A stretch of DNA of 64,000 bases from SIG307 sp964545045 (lineage in GTDB: Bacteria; Bacillota; Clostridia; Lachnospirales; Lachnospiraceae): NCBI GenBank assembly GCA_964545045.1, contig CAZJEN010000012.1, forward strand, positions 24,963 to 88,962, in the 5' to 3' direction. Position numbers and translations under genes: made by a program. The notes beneath the pieces are model-generated. The model was not told the DNA's origin, searched no databases, and saw only the letters and a list, made by a program, of their open reading frames with translations. Below are positions 24,191 to 31,029 of the stretch, one piece after another; positions within the stretch are counted from its first letter, which is position 1, and every line of letters starts with the position of its first letter.

Positions 24191-26062
24191 CTACTTTCTC
24201 TTCCTTACCGGCTTTCCGGTCAGACTTACATCTACCACGCCGAGCTTTCCCTTGGCTCTTTTCTTTCCGGTACTCATGCCTTTCTTTTCGCTGTCTTCGG
24301 AAGACTTATTTCCGCGCTTGCGCTCCGGATTACTTTCACTTCCGCGCTTTTCAGTATTTCCTTCCTCCGATGCATTCTTACTGCGACTCCCCCGGCCTTC
24401 ACCTTTTCCTCTGCCCCGTCCGGCACTTCTGCCTTCGGACGACGTTCCGGCGCTCTTTCTATTGCTTCTGCCACCGGACTTTCCGCCGCTGTTGGCGCGT
24501 TCAATTTGGATGTTACGTCCGCAAATCTTTACATTCTGCATTGCCTCAAGCACAGCCTCGGCATAATCCACCGGCACCTCTACGAAGGTATAGTTGTCGT
24601 ACATCTGAATAGAACCCACCAGCTGGCCCGGCATACCGCTTTCACCTGCGATGGCACCTACAATATCACCTGGGCGGATTCTGTCGCGTTTTCCGACATT
24701 CACAAACAAACGGGCTCTTTCTGCCTTACCTTCGCCTTCGCTCATATCCAGTCCCGCATCAAAAGCACTCTCCGTAGCGAACTCACCCATGGAAAGCTTT
24801 AACAATGCTGCTGCCATTTCAATAGCGGTACAATCGGTCTCTTCAATATGCTTTTCAATAAGCTCGGTCATAACCTTCAGCTCGCCGCCTGCAATCAGCT
24901 CATCCACCTGCTTCATCAGCTTCTCGGAACGAATGGCATTGATATCGTCAGCGGACGGAATCGGACGAAGGTGAATCTTCGTCTTACAGTACCGCATAAT
25001 ATCCTTTAATTTATAAATCTCTTTACCTACAACAAGGGTATGGGACGTACCCACACGGCCCGCACGACCGGTTCTGCCGATACGATGCACATAATACTCG
25101 TCATCCTGCGGCACATCGTAGTTAAATACCGCCTCCACATCGTCTACATCGATACCTCTTGCAGCCACATCCGTTGCCACCAAAAGGTCAATTTTTCCGC
25201 TGCGGAAGGACTCCATCACACGGTCTCTCTGCTGCTGCTTTAAGTCGCCGTGCAAACCGTCCGCAAAATAGCCGCGAAGCTGCAAATCCTCCACCAGCTC
25301 GTCTACCAGCTTTTTCGTATTACAGAATACCAGCGCACGCTTCGGATCGTACATATCCAGAAGTCTCGCCAGTACCTCCGGCTTATTCTTCTGACGCACT
25401 TCGTAATAAAACTGCTCAATCTTCGGAACCGTCAGCTCCTTCTTTACCACACGGACAATTTCCGCATCCTTCTGATAGGTCTCCGCCAACTCCATAATCG
25501 GCTGGGGCATGGTTGCAGAAAACAAAAGCGTCTGACGCTCCTCCGGAAGCTCCTTCAATATGGTCTCAATATCCTCACGGAAGCCCATGTTCAACATTTC
25601 GTCCGCTTCATCTAAGGTAATCATCTTTACCGTACCCATCTTCAGAGTATGGCGACGCATATGGTCCATGACACGCCCCGGCGTACCGATAATCACCTGC
25701 ACTCCGCCCTTTAAGGAACGAATCTGCTTGTTAATATCCTGGCCGCCGTAAATCGGAAGCACCTTTACGCCGTGCATAAACTTCGCAAGCTTACGCACCT
25801 CCTCTGCCACCTGAATGGCCAGCTCTCTCGTCGGACAAAGAACCAACGCCTGAAGGCTCTTATCCTTTGGATCCACTCTCTGTAAAAGCGGAATACCGAA
25901 GGCCGCCGTCTTACCGGTACCGGTCTGGGCCTGGCCGATGATATCCTTTCCTTCTAATACTACCGGGATTGCCGCCGCCTGAATCGGAGACATCTCTTCA
26001 AATCCCATCTCTGCTACCGCACGCAAAATCGGTGCCTGTAAATCACTTTCATCAAATCTCAT
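24191..26062 (-). CDS. DEAD-box RNA helicase with DbpA-type RNA-binding domain
   Basis: A 623-aa ATP-dependent RNA helicase. Motifs in order: Q motif (MSPIQAAAIP), motif I AQTGTGKTAAF, PTRELA, DEADEM, SAT, RGIDV and the arginine-finger HRIGRTGRAG. The middle region carries a DbpA-like RNA-binding domain (ARLFVNVGKRDRIRPGDIVGAI), and the last 90 residues are a Gly/Ser/Arg/Lys-rich disordered tail. It fits CsdA/CshA-type helicases in ribosome assembly and RNA decay at low temperature. ATG 26062 is taken as start (AGGAAAAG ahead). The 5' leader is about 110 nt long, as is common for cold-shock helicases. Confidence 0.93.
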   Translation of the reverse strand: MRFDESDLQAPILRAVAEMGFEEMSPIQAAAIPVVLEGKDIIGQAQTGTGKTAAFGIPLLQRVDPKDKSLQALVLCPTRELAIQVAEEVRKLAKFMHGVKVLPIYGGQDINKQIRSLKGGVQVIIGTPGRVMDHMRRHTLKMGTVKMITLDEADEMLNMGFREDIETILKELPEERQTLLFSATMPQPIMELAETYQKDAEIVRVVKKELTVPKIEQFYYEVRQKNKPEVLARLLDMYDPKRALVFCNTKKLVDELVEDLQLRGYFADGLHGDLKQQQRDRVMESFRSGKIDLLVATDVAARGIDVDDVEAVFNYDVPQDDEYYVHRIGRTGRAGRVGTSHTLVVGKEIYKLKDIMRYCKTKIHLRPIPSADDINAIRSEKLMKQVDELIAGGELKVMTELIEKHIEETDCTAIEMAAALLKLSMGEFATESAFDAGLDMSEGEGKAERARLFVNVGKRDRIRPGDIVGAIAGESGMPGQLVGSIQMYDNYTFVEVPVDYAEAVLEAMQNVKICGRNIQIERANSGGKSGGRSNRKSAGTSSEGRSAGRGRGKGEGRGSRSKNASEEGNTEKRGSESNPERKRGNKSSEDSEKKGMSTGKKRAKGKLGVVDVSLTGKPVRKRK

Positions 26063-26177
26063 ACTATCTTTTCCTATTCTATAATTTCGAGTCTTTCCGC
26101 ACTCGAACACACAACAGGTCCGTCAACCCGTTTCCAACACGCTCTCCGACTTGTGTTTCCGGCGCAAAGACTTTGTC

Positions 26178-26206
26178 AGTATAACATAAAGTTTTTCAAA
26201 AAGCAA
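26178..26206 (-). promoter_or_regulatory. Promoter of the helicase gene
   Basis: Minus-strand TTGCTT (26201-26206), a 17-bp spacer and TATACT (26178-26183). Confidence 0.5.
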
Positions 26207-26210
26207 ACAA

Positions 26211-26254
26211 AAACTGTCGTTTCGGGATTTTTGTATCCGTTCAAACGACAGTTT
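26211..26254 (-). terminator. Terminator of the symporter gene
   Basis: AAACTGTCGTTT pairs with AAACGACAGTTT (12 bp) between the symporter stop and the helicase promoter. Confidence 0.75.
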
Positions 26255-26286
26255 CTTATTCAATCTCTTCTATTCTTACACGTTTT

Positions 26287-27657
26287 TTACTTTACAAACA
26301 CGTTATAAAGCCCCATCACAAACAGTACCACAACTACTACCGGAAGGACATAGGTCAGATATCCCCGCATCCAATTGGCCACTTTCATACCTTTTCCTTC
26401 GTTCGCTTCTGCGGTAAACTTCTTCCAGCCCCAACCGTAACGATAGGTACAGAACAAAACAAACAGCAAAGAACCTACCGGAAGCAACAAATTGCTGACA
26501 ATGAAATCTTCCAGATCCATAATATTGCTACCCTTACCAAGCGGTTCAAAGCCTTTCCATACATTAAAGCCCAGAATACACGGAAGGGACAATACAAAGA
26601 GCAGTATACCGTTTATGAGGCAAGCCTTCTTTCTGCTCCAACCAAACAAATCTATCGTGCAAGATACTAAATTTTCAAACACCGCAAGCACCGTAGACAT
26701 AGCCGCAAAGGATAAGAATACGAAGAACAAACCGCCCCAGATTCTTCCTCCGGACAAGTTATTGAAAATATTCGGAAGCGTAATAAAAATCAGGCTCTTT
26801 CCGCTGTCTACCTGTACGCCGTAAGCCATACACGCCGGGAAAATAATCAAACCGGAGGCAAAGGCCACAAAGGTATCCAGCACCGCCACTCTGGCCGCCT
26901 CACCCATGAGGGCACGCTCCTTGCCGATATAGCTTCCGAATACCGCCATACTTCCGATACCGATGCTTAAGGTAAAGAAAGACTGGTTCATGGCACCTAC
27001 GATGATGTTACCGATGCCCACCTCCTTCATCCGGTCAAGGTCCGGTAACAAATAAAACTTCAGACCTTCCCCGCTTCCAGGAAGGGTAATACTGTTAATT
27101 GCCAACACTACCATAATGGCAAACAGTGCCAACATCATCCATTTCGTAATACGCTCCAAACCGTTCTGTAATCCGATGGAACACACAACAACCGCAAGTA
27201 AAACGGTAATTGCCACGGAAACAATCATCATTCCCGGCTCCGCCAGCATACCCTCGTACTCCTGCTTAATTCCCGCAACGTCCAGCCCTTCAAAGGTCCC
27301 GCCTACGGTCTTCACAAAATACTGAAGAAGCCACCCTGCAACACTTGTATAAAACATCAGCAACAAATAATTTCCCGCCAGCGCCGCATAGCCGTGCAAA
27401 TGCCACTTACTTCCCTTCGGCTCCAGCTCCTGATAAAACTTCACCGGACTCTTCTGCGCCGCACGGCCGATGGCAAACTCCATGGTCATAATCGGCACCC
27501 CCAATGCAACCAAAAAGAAAATATAAATCAAAACAAAAGCACCGCCGCCGTTTTGTCCTACCATATACGGAAACTTCCAAACATTTCCCAGACCGATAGC
27601 ACAGCCCGCGCTTAACAAAAGGAAACCAAGGCGGCTTCCCAACCGTTCTCTTTGCAT
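26287..27657 (-). CDS. Sodium:neurotransmitter symporter (NSS/SNF) family transporter
   Basis: A 456-aa membrane protein with about eleven to twelve helices. The N-terminus SRLGFLLLSAGCAIGLGNVWKFPY and NGGGAFVLIY are the hallmark unwound first helix of the LeuT/NSS family, which binds Na+ and an amino acid. These carriers import amino acids driven by sodium; Trp, Tyr or Leu are known substrates in bacteria. The gene is single, with a terminator at 26211-26254, and is divergent from the barnase gene. The substrate cannot be read from the sequence. Confidence 0.93.
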   Translation of the reverse strand: MQRERLGSRLGFLLLSAGCAIGLGNVWKFPYMVGQNGGGAFVLIYIFFLVALGVPIMTMEFAIGRAAQKSPVKFYQELEPKGSKWHLHGYAALAGNYLLLMFYTSVAGWLLQYFVKTVGGTFEGLDVAGIKQEYEGMLAEPGMMIVSVAITVLLAVVVCSIGLQNGLERITKWMMLALFAIMVVLAINSITLPGSGEGLKFYLLPDLDRMKEVGIGNIIVGAMNQSFFTLSIGIGSMAVFGSYIGKERALMGEAARVAVLDTFVAFASGLIIFPACMAYGVQVDSGKSLIFITLPNIFNNLSGGRIWGGLFFVFLSFAAMSTVLAVFENLVSCTIDLFGWSRKKACLINGILLFVLSLPCILGFNVWKGFEPLGKGSNIMDLEDFIVSNLLLPVGSLLFVLFCTYRYGWGWKKFTAEANEGKGMKVANWMRGYLTYVLPVVVVVLFVMGLYNVFVK

Positions 27658-27800
27658 AAATCATTCTCGCTTTCTTATATTTTCACCGGAAACCTTCGCC
27701 TTTGCTCATGGCTCCCGAAACAAAACCTACCCTCCTATTTTACTATGATGTCGGCCGATACGCAATACTACTTTTGCGAAAATATAAGAAATAACGGGTT

Positions 27801-27829
27801 TTGACAATCGTTCTTCTTCATGCTATACT
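27801..27829 (+). promoter_or_regulatory. Promoter of the barnase-barstar pair
   Basis: TTGACA (27801-27806), a 17-bp spacer and TATACT (27824-27829), 31 bp before the barnase start codon. Confidence 0.7.
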
Positions 27830-27859
27830 GAAACCACCAAACAACATGGAGGTATTCCA

Positions 27860-28645
27860 ATGAGTAAAAAGAAACTTACAAATAAACAAAAGAAACTGTA
27901 CGGCACCCTGTTGGTGGTAGCTGTCATTTTCATTCTTGCCCTTGTCAAAGGAAAAGATTTAAAACAGGTTTTTAATTCCCTGTTTCCGGACGGGCTTTCC
28001 ACGGAACAGACCTTAGATACCGAAGATGTCGGAAATGCCTTAATAGATGTATTAACCGGGGATAAAATAACCGATGCCCCTTCCTCAAAGGACTCTGATG
28101 GTGAACAGGGTGTCACACCGACCCCGGCTCCCAAACCGACAGATCCGGCAGAATCCGGCATCACCCCTACTCCGACTCCGGAACCAATCACTACCATAGC
28201 ACCGACAAGCACGCCGGAACCAACCGCTACCATAGCACCGACAAACACACCGGAACCGACTGCCACTCCGACTCCGGAGCCGACTAAGTCTCCTTTGGAC
28301 CTGGTAGAAGAAGACGGTGTCTACAGCACCCCTGATTTGGTGGCTGCATATATCCACACCTTTAACAAGCTCCCATCCAACTTCATTACCAAGAAGGAAG
28401 CAGAGCAATTAGGCTGGGTCAGCAGCAAAGGAAACCTTTGGGATGTAACGGACGAAATGTCCATCGGCGGCGATAAATTCGGCAACAGAGAAGGCCTTCT
28501 TCCGAAGAAAAACGGACGCCAGTGGTACGAGTGCGATGTCAACTATTACGGCGGCTACCGCGGTTCGGAGCGTATCCTTTACTCCAACGACGGTCTGATT
28601 TACTACACCGACGACCACTACGAGAGCTTCACGCAACTGTACTAA
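27860..28645 (+). CDS. Membrane-anchored or secreted barnase-type ribonuclease
   Basis: A 261-aa protein. A helix at about 14-29 (signal anchor), a Pro/Thr linker at about 85-145 (TPTPEPTATIAPTNTPEPT type) and a complete barnase domain at about 153-261. The domain has SKGNLWDV, SIGGDKFGNREGLLP with catalytic E211, arginines R234 and R238 in YRGSERILYS, and H253 in DDHYESF, matching E73, R83, R87 and H102 of barnase. It cuts single-stranded RNA after guanine. The linker is of the same type as in the xylanase lipoproteins. The start has GGAGG 9 nt ahead. The barstar gene follows, so it probably works as an antibacterial toxin. Confidence 0.92.
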   Translation: MSKKKLTNKQKKLYGTLLVVAVIFILALVKGKDLKQVFNSLFPDGLSTEQTLDTEDVGNALIDVLTGDKITDAPSSKDSDGEQGVTPTPAPKPTDPAESGITPTPTPEPITTIAPTSTPEPTATIAPTNTPEPTATPTPEPTKSPLDLVEEDGVYSTPDLVAAYIHTFNKLPSNFITKKEAEQLGWVSSKGNLWDVTDEMSIGGDKFGNREGLLPKKNGRQWYECDVNYYGGYRGSERILYSNDGLIYYTDDHYESFTQLY

Positions 28646-28698
28646 CCGGACGATTTCCACACAGCCGGTCTCATGCACACATGCAAAAGGAGAATTCC

Positions 28699-28986
28699 AT
28701 GAGAAAACGTATCACCCTTAGCGGAAACAAAATGACCTCAAAAGAGGTTCTGCATACCTATCTGGCAAAAAAACTGGCCTTTCCAGCCTACTACGGCAAA
28801 AACCTGGACGCCCTGTATGACTGCCTCACCGAGCGAGACACACCGCTCCATATCACAGTCACCTACACAGAACGGTTAAAGGAGCAACTGGGAGACTACA
28901 GCGAAGCCTTTTTACAAACCTTGCAGGACGCGGCGAAGGAAAATGAACTTATCACGCTATCCATTTATTATAAAAAATATTTTTGA
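28699..28986 (+). CDS. Barstar-family ribonuclease inhibitor
   Basis: A 95-aa cytosolic protein of the barstar fold. The segment HTYLAKKLAFPAYYGKNLDALYDCLTE contains the family pattern (FPxYYGxNLDALxDCL) whose tyrosine and aspartate plug the barnase active site. ATG 28699 follows AAAGGAG. It lies 53 bp after the barnase gene on the same strand and protects the producer against its own or a sibling's nuclease. Together they form a classical toxin-immunity pair. Confidence 0.93.
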   Translation: MRKRITLSGNKMTSKEVLHTYLAKKLAFPAYYGKNLDALYDCLTERDTPLHITVTYTERLKEQLGDYSEAFLQTLQDAAKENELITLSIYYKKYF

Positions 28987-29035
28987 TAGCTCTACTATTT
29001 TCATCATTACATGAACTTATTTCAGTGTATTAAAA

Positions 29036-29308
29036 AGAGGGGAATCAAAGTTTTTGAGGGGCTTTCGCGAAGGGCTAGTTTGAGGATTTTCTCCTCTGAT
29101 TTTTATCCTTATATCTGCTTACTGGCCAAAATATCATAATAAGAAAACTCGTCAAGGACTTGCTGCAAAGCAGTTCGAATCCGCATCCTTGACGAGTTTT
29201 CTTATTATGACGAATAATCGTTTACGCCAGAAAAGGGAATGCTGCTGGTGCATTTCCACCAATCCCTCATAAGAAACCCTCAAAACTTTGGAGACCCCAA
29301 AAAGAGAA
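29036..29308. repeat. Long hairpin element with perfect 24-bp inner stem (class III)
   Basis: A nested inverted repeat. Inner arms 29135-29158 and 29186-29209 match perfectly over 24 bp and enclose a small loop with CTGC-AAA-GCAG. Outer arms (AATCAAAGTTTTTGAGGG near 29042 and CCCTCAAAACTTTGG near 29274) also pair. No reading frame. It starts 50 nt after barstar. Confidence 0.6.
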
Positions 29309-29349
29309 TCGACCAACTCTCCTGACGAGCATTAGTCGACTCTCTTTTT
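29299..29349. terminator. Bidirectional terminator at the island border
   Basis: AAAAAGAGAATCGAC (29299-29313) pairs with GTCGACTCTCTTTTT (29335-29349). It separates the barnase side from the tiny-peptide island. Confidence 0.75.
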
Positions 29350-29374
29350 ACTTGTGATAAAGTTAGTTCTTCTC

Positions 29375-29452
29375 TTATATCACTCCTTGTTTTTTTAAAA
29401 AAAGATAAATAACAATCGGTATGCTCCCAATCGCCAAAGCAGCTCCTGTCAT
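29375..29452 (-). CDS. Tiny hydrophobic peptide C, 25 aa
   Basis: ATG 29452 to TAA 29375, behind a strong AGGAGGG site with 7-nt spacing. The peptide begins MTGAALAIGSIP, has one membrane helix and ends in the basic tail LFLKKQGVI. It lies 139 bp after lspA on the same strand, probably in the same transcript, and is followed by the terminator at 29299-29349. Helix plus lysine tail resembles small membrane toxins or leaderless bacteriocins. Function unknown. Confidence 0.5.
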   Translation of the reverse strand: MTGAALAIGSIPIVIYLFLKKQGVI

Positions 29453-29590
29453 ATGTTCTCCCTCCTTTTTTTATTTATAAAAAGCAAAAAAACGCCCTTT
29501 ATACTTAATCCACAAATACCTTCATATGCCCTCTATGTCTTTAGTCCCATCATTTTCTTTTGCCATTCTTTGTCCTTTAGTCAATTTCCA

Positions 29591-30079
29591 TCACTCTGTA
29601 TCACTTTTCTTTTTCCACTTCGCAAAACACAAACAACCACAACGAAATAGTATTACATAACCACCAAAAGTCAAAAAAACATCTGCGAAATTAAATGTAG
29701 GAAAATTTTTTATACTAATAAAATCTGTCACATCTCCCATAATTAATCTCTCAATATAATTCCCCAAAAAACCCGCAACAAGCATCACCAATGCTATTCT
29801 GTCTATTTTATACCTTATAATCTGCTCTATCTCTTCTTTTGAAATAAATTTTTTACATATAATCGCTAACAAAGCAATTAATACTAATGGGAAAATATGC
29901 GTAACAAATTTGTTATTTTGAAACAACCCATACGAAATGCCCGCATTGGAAAAAAAAGCCAACTCTAACACCCCATCCAATATTCGTATTTCATGATATA
30001 CCAAAAAACTTCTTGCCAACAGTTTTGTTCCAATGTCAAATCCACTTAACAACAAAACCCCTAAAATATATTTCGCCAA
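29591..30079 (-). CDS. lspA: Lipoprotein signal peptidase (LspA), accessory copy
   Basis: A 162-aa type II signal peptidase with four helices. The conserved FDIGTKLLA N-terminus, GNYIERL, catalytic Asp in DVTDFISI and catalytic Asp in FNFADVFLTFG are all present, so it should be active. The start is TTG 30079 behind AAGGAATGAGAG; no in-frame ATG is nearby. The gene is AT-rich and lies between tiny peptide genes, not in the usual lspA-rluD setting, so it is likely a second, dedicated copy. It could cleave the Cys-containing peptide A encoded just upstream, which is inference from position. Confidence 0.85.
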   Translation of the reverse strand: MAKYILGVLLLSGFDIGTKLLARSFLVYHEIRILDGVLELAFFSNAGISYGLFQNNKFVTHIFPLVLIALLAIICKKFISKEEIEQIIRYKIDRIALVMLVAGFLGNYIERLIMGDVTDFISIKNFPTFNFADVFLTFGGYVILFRCGCLCFAKWKKKSDTE

Positions 30080-30126
30080 TATCTCTCATTCCTTTTTTCG
30101 ACTATTACCTATCAATTTTAATGCAT

Positions 30127-30155
30127 TCAATGCACACCACATGGGTGTGCATTGA
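30127..30155 (-). promoter_or_regulatory. Perfect hairpin between peptide A and lspA
   Basis: TCAATGCACACC (30127-30138) pairs fully with GGTGTGCATTGA (30144-30155) over a 5-nt loop. No T-run follows on the minus strand, so it is more likely a processing or attenuation point than a full terminator. Confidence 0.5.
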
Positions 30156-30172
30156 AACATCTCACTCATTAG

Positions 30173-30247
30173 TTAACGGCTACCGCCACAACCTTTGGCT
30201 CCAAAAAGAAGTAATGCTATTAACGCTGCTGCTGCACCTACTGCCAT
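30173..30247 (-). CDS. Tiny hydrophobic peptide A, 24 aa, with C-terminal Cys
   Basis: ATG 30247 to TAA 30173, behind GGAGGAGGG. The peptide starts MAVGAAAALIALLLFG and ends AKGCGGSR. It is almost only a signal-peptide-like helix, then a Cys at position 20 and four residues. AKGC is a poor but possible lipobox, and lspA follows directly. It could yield a lipidated tetrapeptide tail or release a signal fragment, as enterococcal pheromones do. It has its own promoter with a GAACGTTC operator. The product and function are unproven. Confidence 0.55.
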   Translation of the reverse strand: MAVGAAAALIALLLFGAKGCGGSR

Positions 30248-30283
30248 TTCATTCCCTCCTCCCATAATATCTGTTTACAACTT

Positions 30284-30336
30284 AGAACGTTCTTCTTTGC
30301 AGAATCTATTGTATCCTTTGTTCTTATATCTGTCAA
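30284..30336 (-). promoter_or_regulatory. Peptide A promoter with AGAACGTTCT operator
   Basis: Minus-strand TTGACA (30331-30336), a 17-bp spacer and TACAAT (30308-30313), then the perfect palindrome AGAACGTTCT (30284-30293) 14 bp past the -10 box. The same arrangement recurs before peptide B. Confidence 0.7.
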
Positions 30337-30471
30337 CCATATTTTTCTGTTTTTTCGTGTTTTTTCAACAATTAACTTTTTCAAGATAAAATATTAATTA
30401 TATCTTAATAAAAAGTGCATTATTTCCATTTTGTCCTTTCATTTTCCCAATAACCCTTAACGTATAAAAAT

Positions 30472-30512
30472 ATATCAAGGATGTCACATAAATAATGCGA
30501 CATCCTTGATAT
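30472..30512 (-). terminator. Strong terminator inside the island
   Basis: ATATCAAGGATGTC (30472-30485) pairs perfectly with GACATCCTTGATAT (30499-30512); on the minus strand ATATTTTTATA follows. It ends a short transcript beginning near 30.6 kb. Confidence 0.75.
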
Positions 30513-30568
30513 TATAAGATCATATTACACGTATCTTCTACAACTGTCCAAATACAAAGCGTACACAC

Positions 30569-30580
30569 CTATATGTACAT
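30569..30580 (-). other. Ribosome site followed by a three-codon ORF
   Basis: GTGAGGAGG stands 6 nt before ATG TAC ATA TAG (30580-30569). The site resembles those of peptides A and B, yet the frame stops after three codons. Beyond the TAG the frame runs another 19 codons (VCTLCIWTVVEDTCN). It may be a broken peptide gene or a small regulatory RNA between two terminators. Confidence 0.25.
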
Positions 30581-30627
30581 CTTTCACCTCCTCACAAACA
30601 CAAAACAACTATAATATAACAAATTCA

Positions 30628-30668
30628 AAAATCAATGCACTCTCTATCCTACAAATATGCATTGATTT
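30628..30668 (-). terminator. Terminator of peptide B
   Basis: ATCAATGCA (30631-30639) pairs with TGCATTGAT (30658-30666); on the minus strand TTTTTGAATTTG follows. Confidence 0.65.
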
Positions 30669-30683
30669 CATTATCACTTTAAC

Positions 30684-30770
30684 TTATTTTACAAACATTT
30701 TTGTTACCAAGCTTGTAGCCCACATAATCGAACCCATAGCTACTGAAATAATCGTAGGGCAATCTGACAT
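30684..30770 (-). CDS. Tiny peptide B, 28 aa
   Basis: ATG 30770 to TAA 30684, behind GAGGAGGGG. The peptide starts MSDCPTIISVAMGS, has one hydrophobic helix and ends in TKMFVK. It contains a Cys at position 4. It has its own consensus promoter, a GAACGTTC operator and a terminator. The ATGAAATG start context is the same as in peptide A, which argues that both are real, co-regulated genes. Family not recognised; bacteriocin, pheromone or small membrane toxin are possible. Confidence 0.55.
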   Translation of the reverse strand: MSDCPTIISVAMGSIMWATSLVTKMFVK

Positions 30771-30802
30771 TTCATCCCCTCCTCATATTATTTTAACAAT
30801 TC

Positions 30803-30853
30803 TGAACGTTCTATTTACAATGCAATTATATCCCTTTCTGACGCCAAAGTCAA
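30803..30853 (-). promoter_or_regulatory. Peptide B promoter with GAACGTTC operator
   Basis: Minus-strand TTGACT (30848-30853), a 17-bp spacer and TATAAT (30825-30830), then TGAACGTTCT (30803-30812) 12 bp past the -10 box. Confidence 0.7.
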
Positions 30854-30898
30854 TTCTATTTTTTTGAAAATTTTGTATTTTTCAACAATATGCATTCT

Positions 30899-30933
30899 TC
30901 AACAACTTATTTCATAATCGCGCCACATTCCAT
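30899..30933 (-). other. Possible 8-9-codon peptide ORF
   Basis: AGGAGGGGG is followed by two overlapping starts in the form ATGGAATG. ATG 30933 gives MECGAIMK; ATG 30928 gives MWRDYEISC. It lies just after the ABC-transporter terminator. Both products are very short and contain a Cys. Support is only the strong ribosome site and its likeness to those of peptides A and B. Confidence 0.25.
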
Positions 30934-30968
30934 TATCCCCCTCCTACAATATATCTATACTACAGTGC

Positions 30969-31013
30969 AAAGAAGGCTACAGGAAAAATTTCTTACTCCT
31001 CGTAGCCTTCTTT
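30969..31013 (-). terminator. Terminator of the ABC transporter operon
   Basis: AAAGAAGGCTAC (30969-30980) pairs with GTAGCCTTCTTT (31002-31013). Confidence 0.8.
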
Positions 31014-31029
31014 CAAATACTATAATGTT

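Noticed and set aside
27823..28266. Gly/Val-repeat ORF opposite the barnase linker
   Set aside because: It is the reverse reading of the Pro/Thr linker codons and has no ribosome site.
29453..29580. 13-codon hydrophilic ORF (MAKENDGTKDIEG) after lspA
   Set aside because: Only a moderate ribosome site and no hydrophobic segment or other support.
30521..30592. 20-codon GTG frame (MKDVHIG...) at the 30.59-kb ribosome site
   Set aside because: The GTG is directly attached to the AGGAG sequence, which leaves no spacing for initiation.
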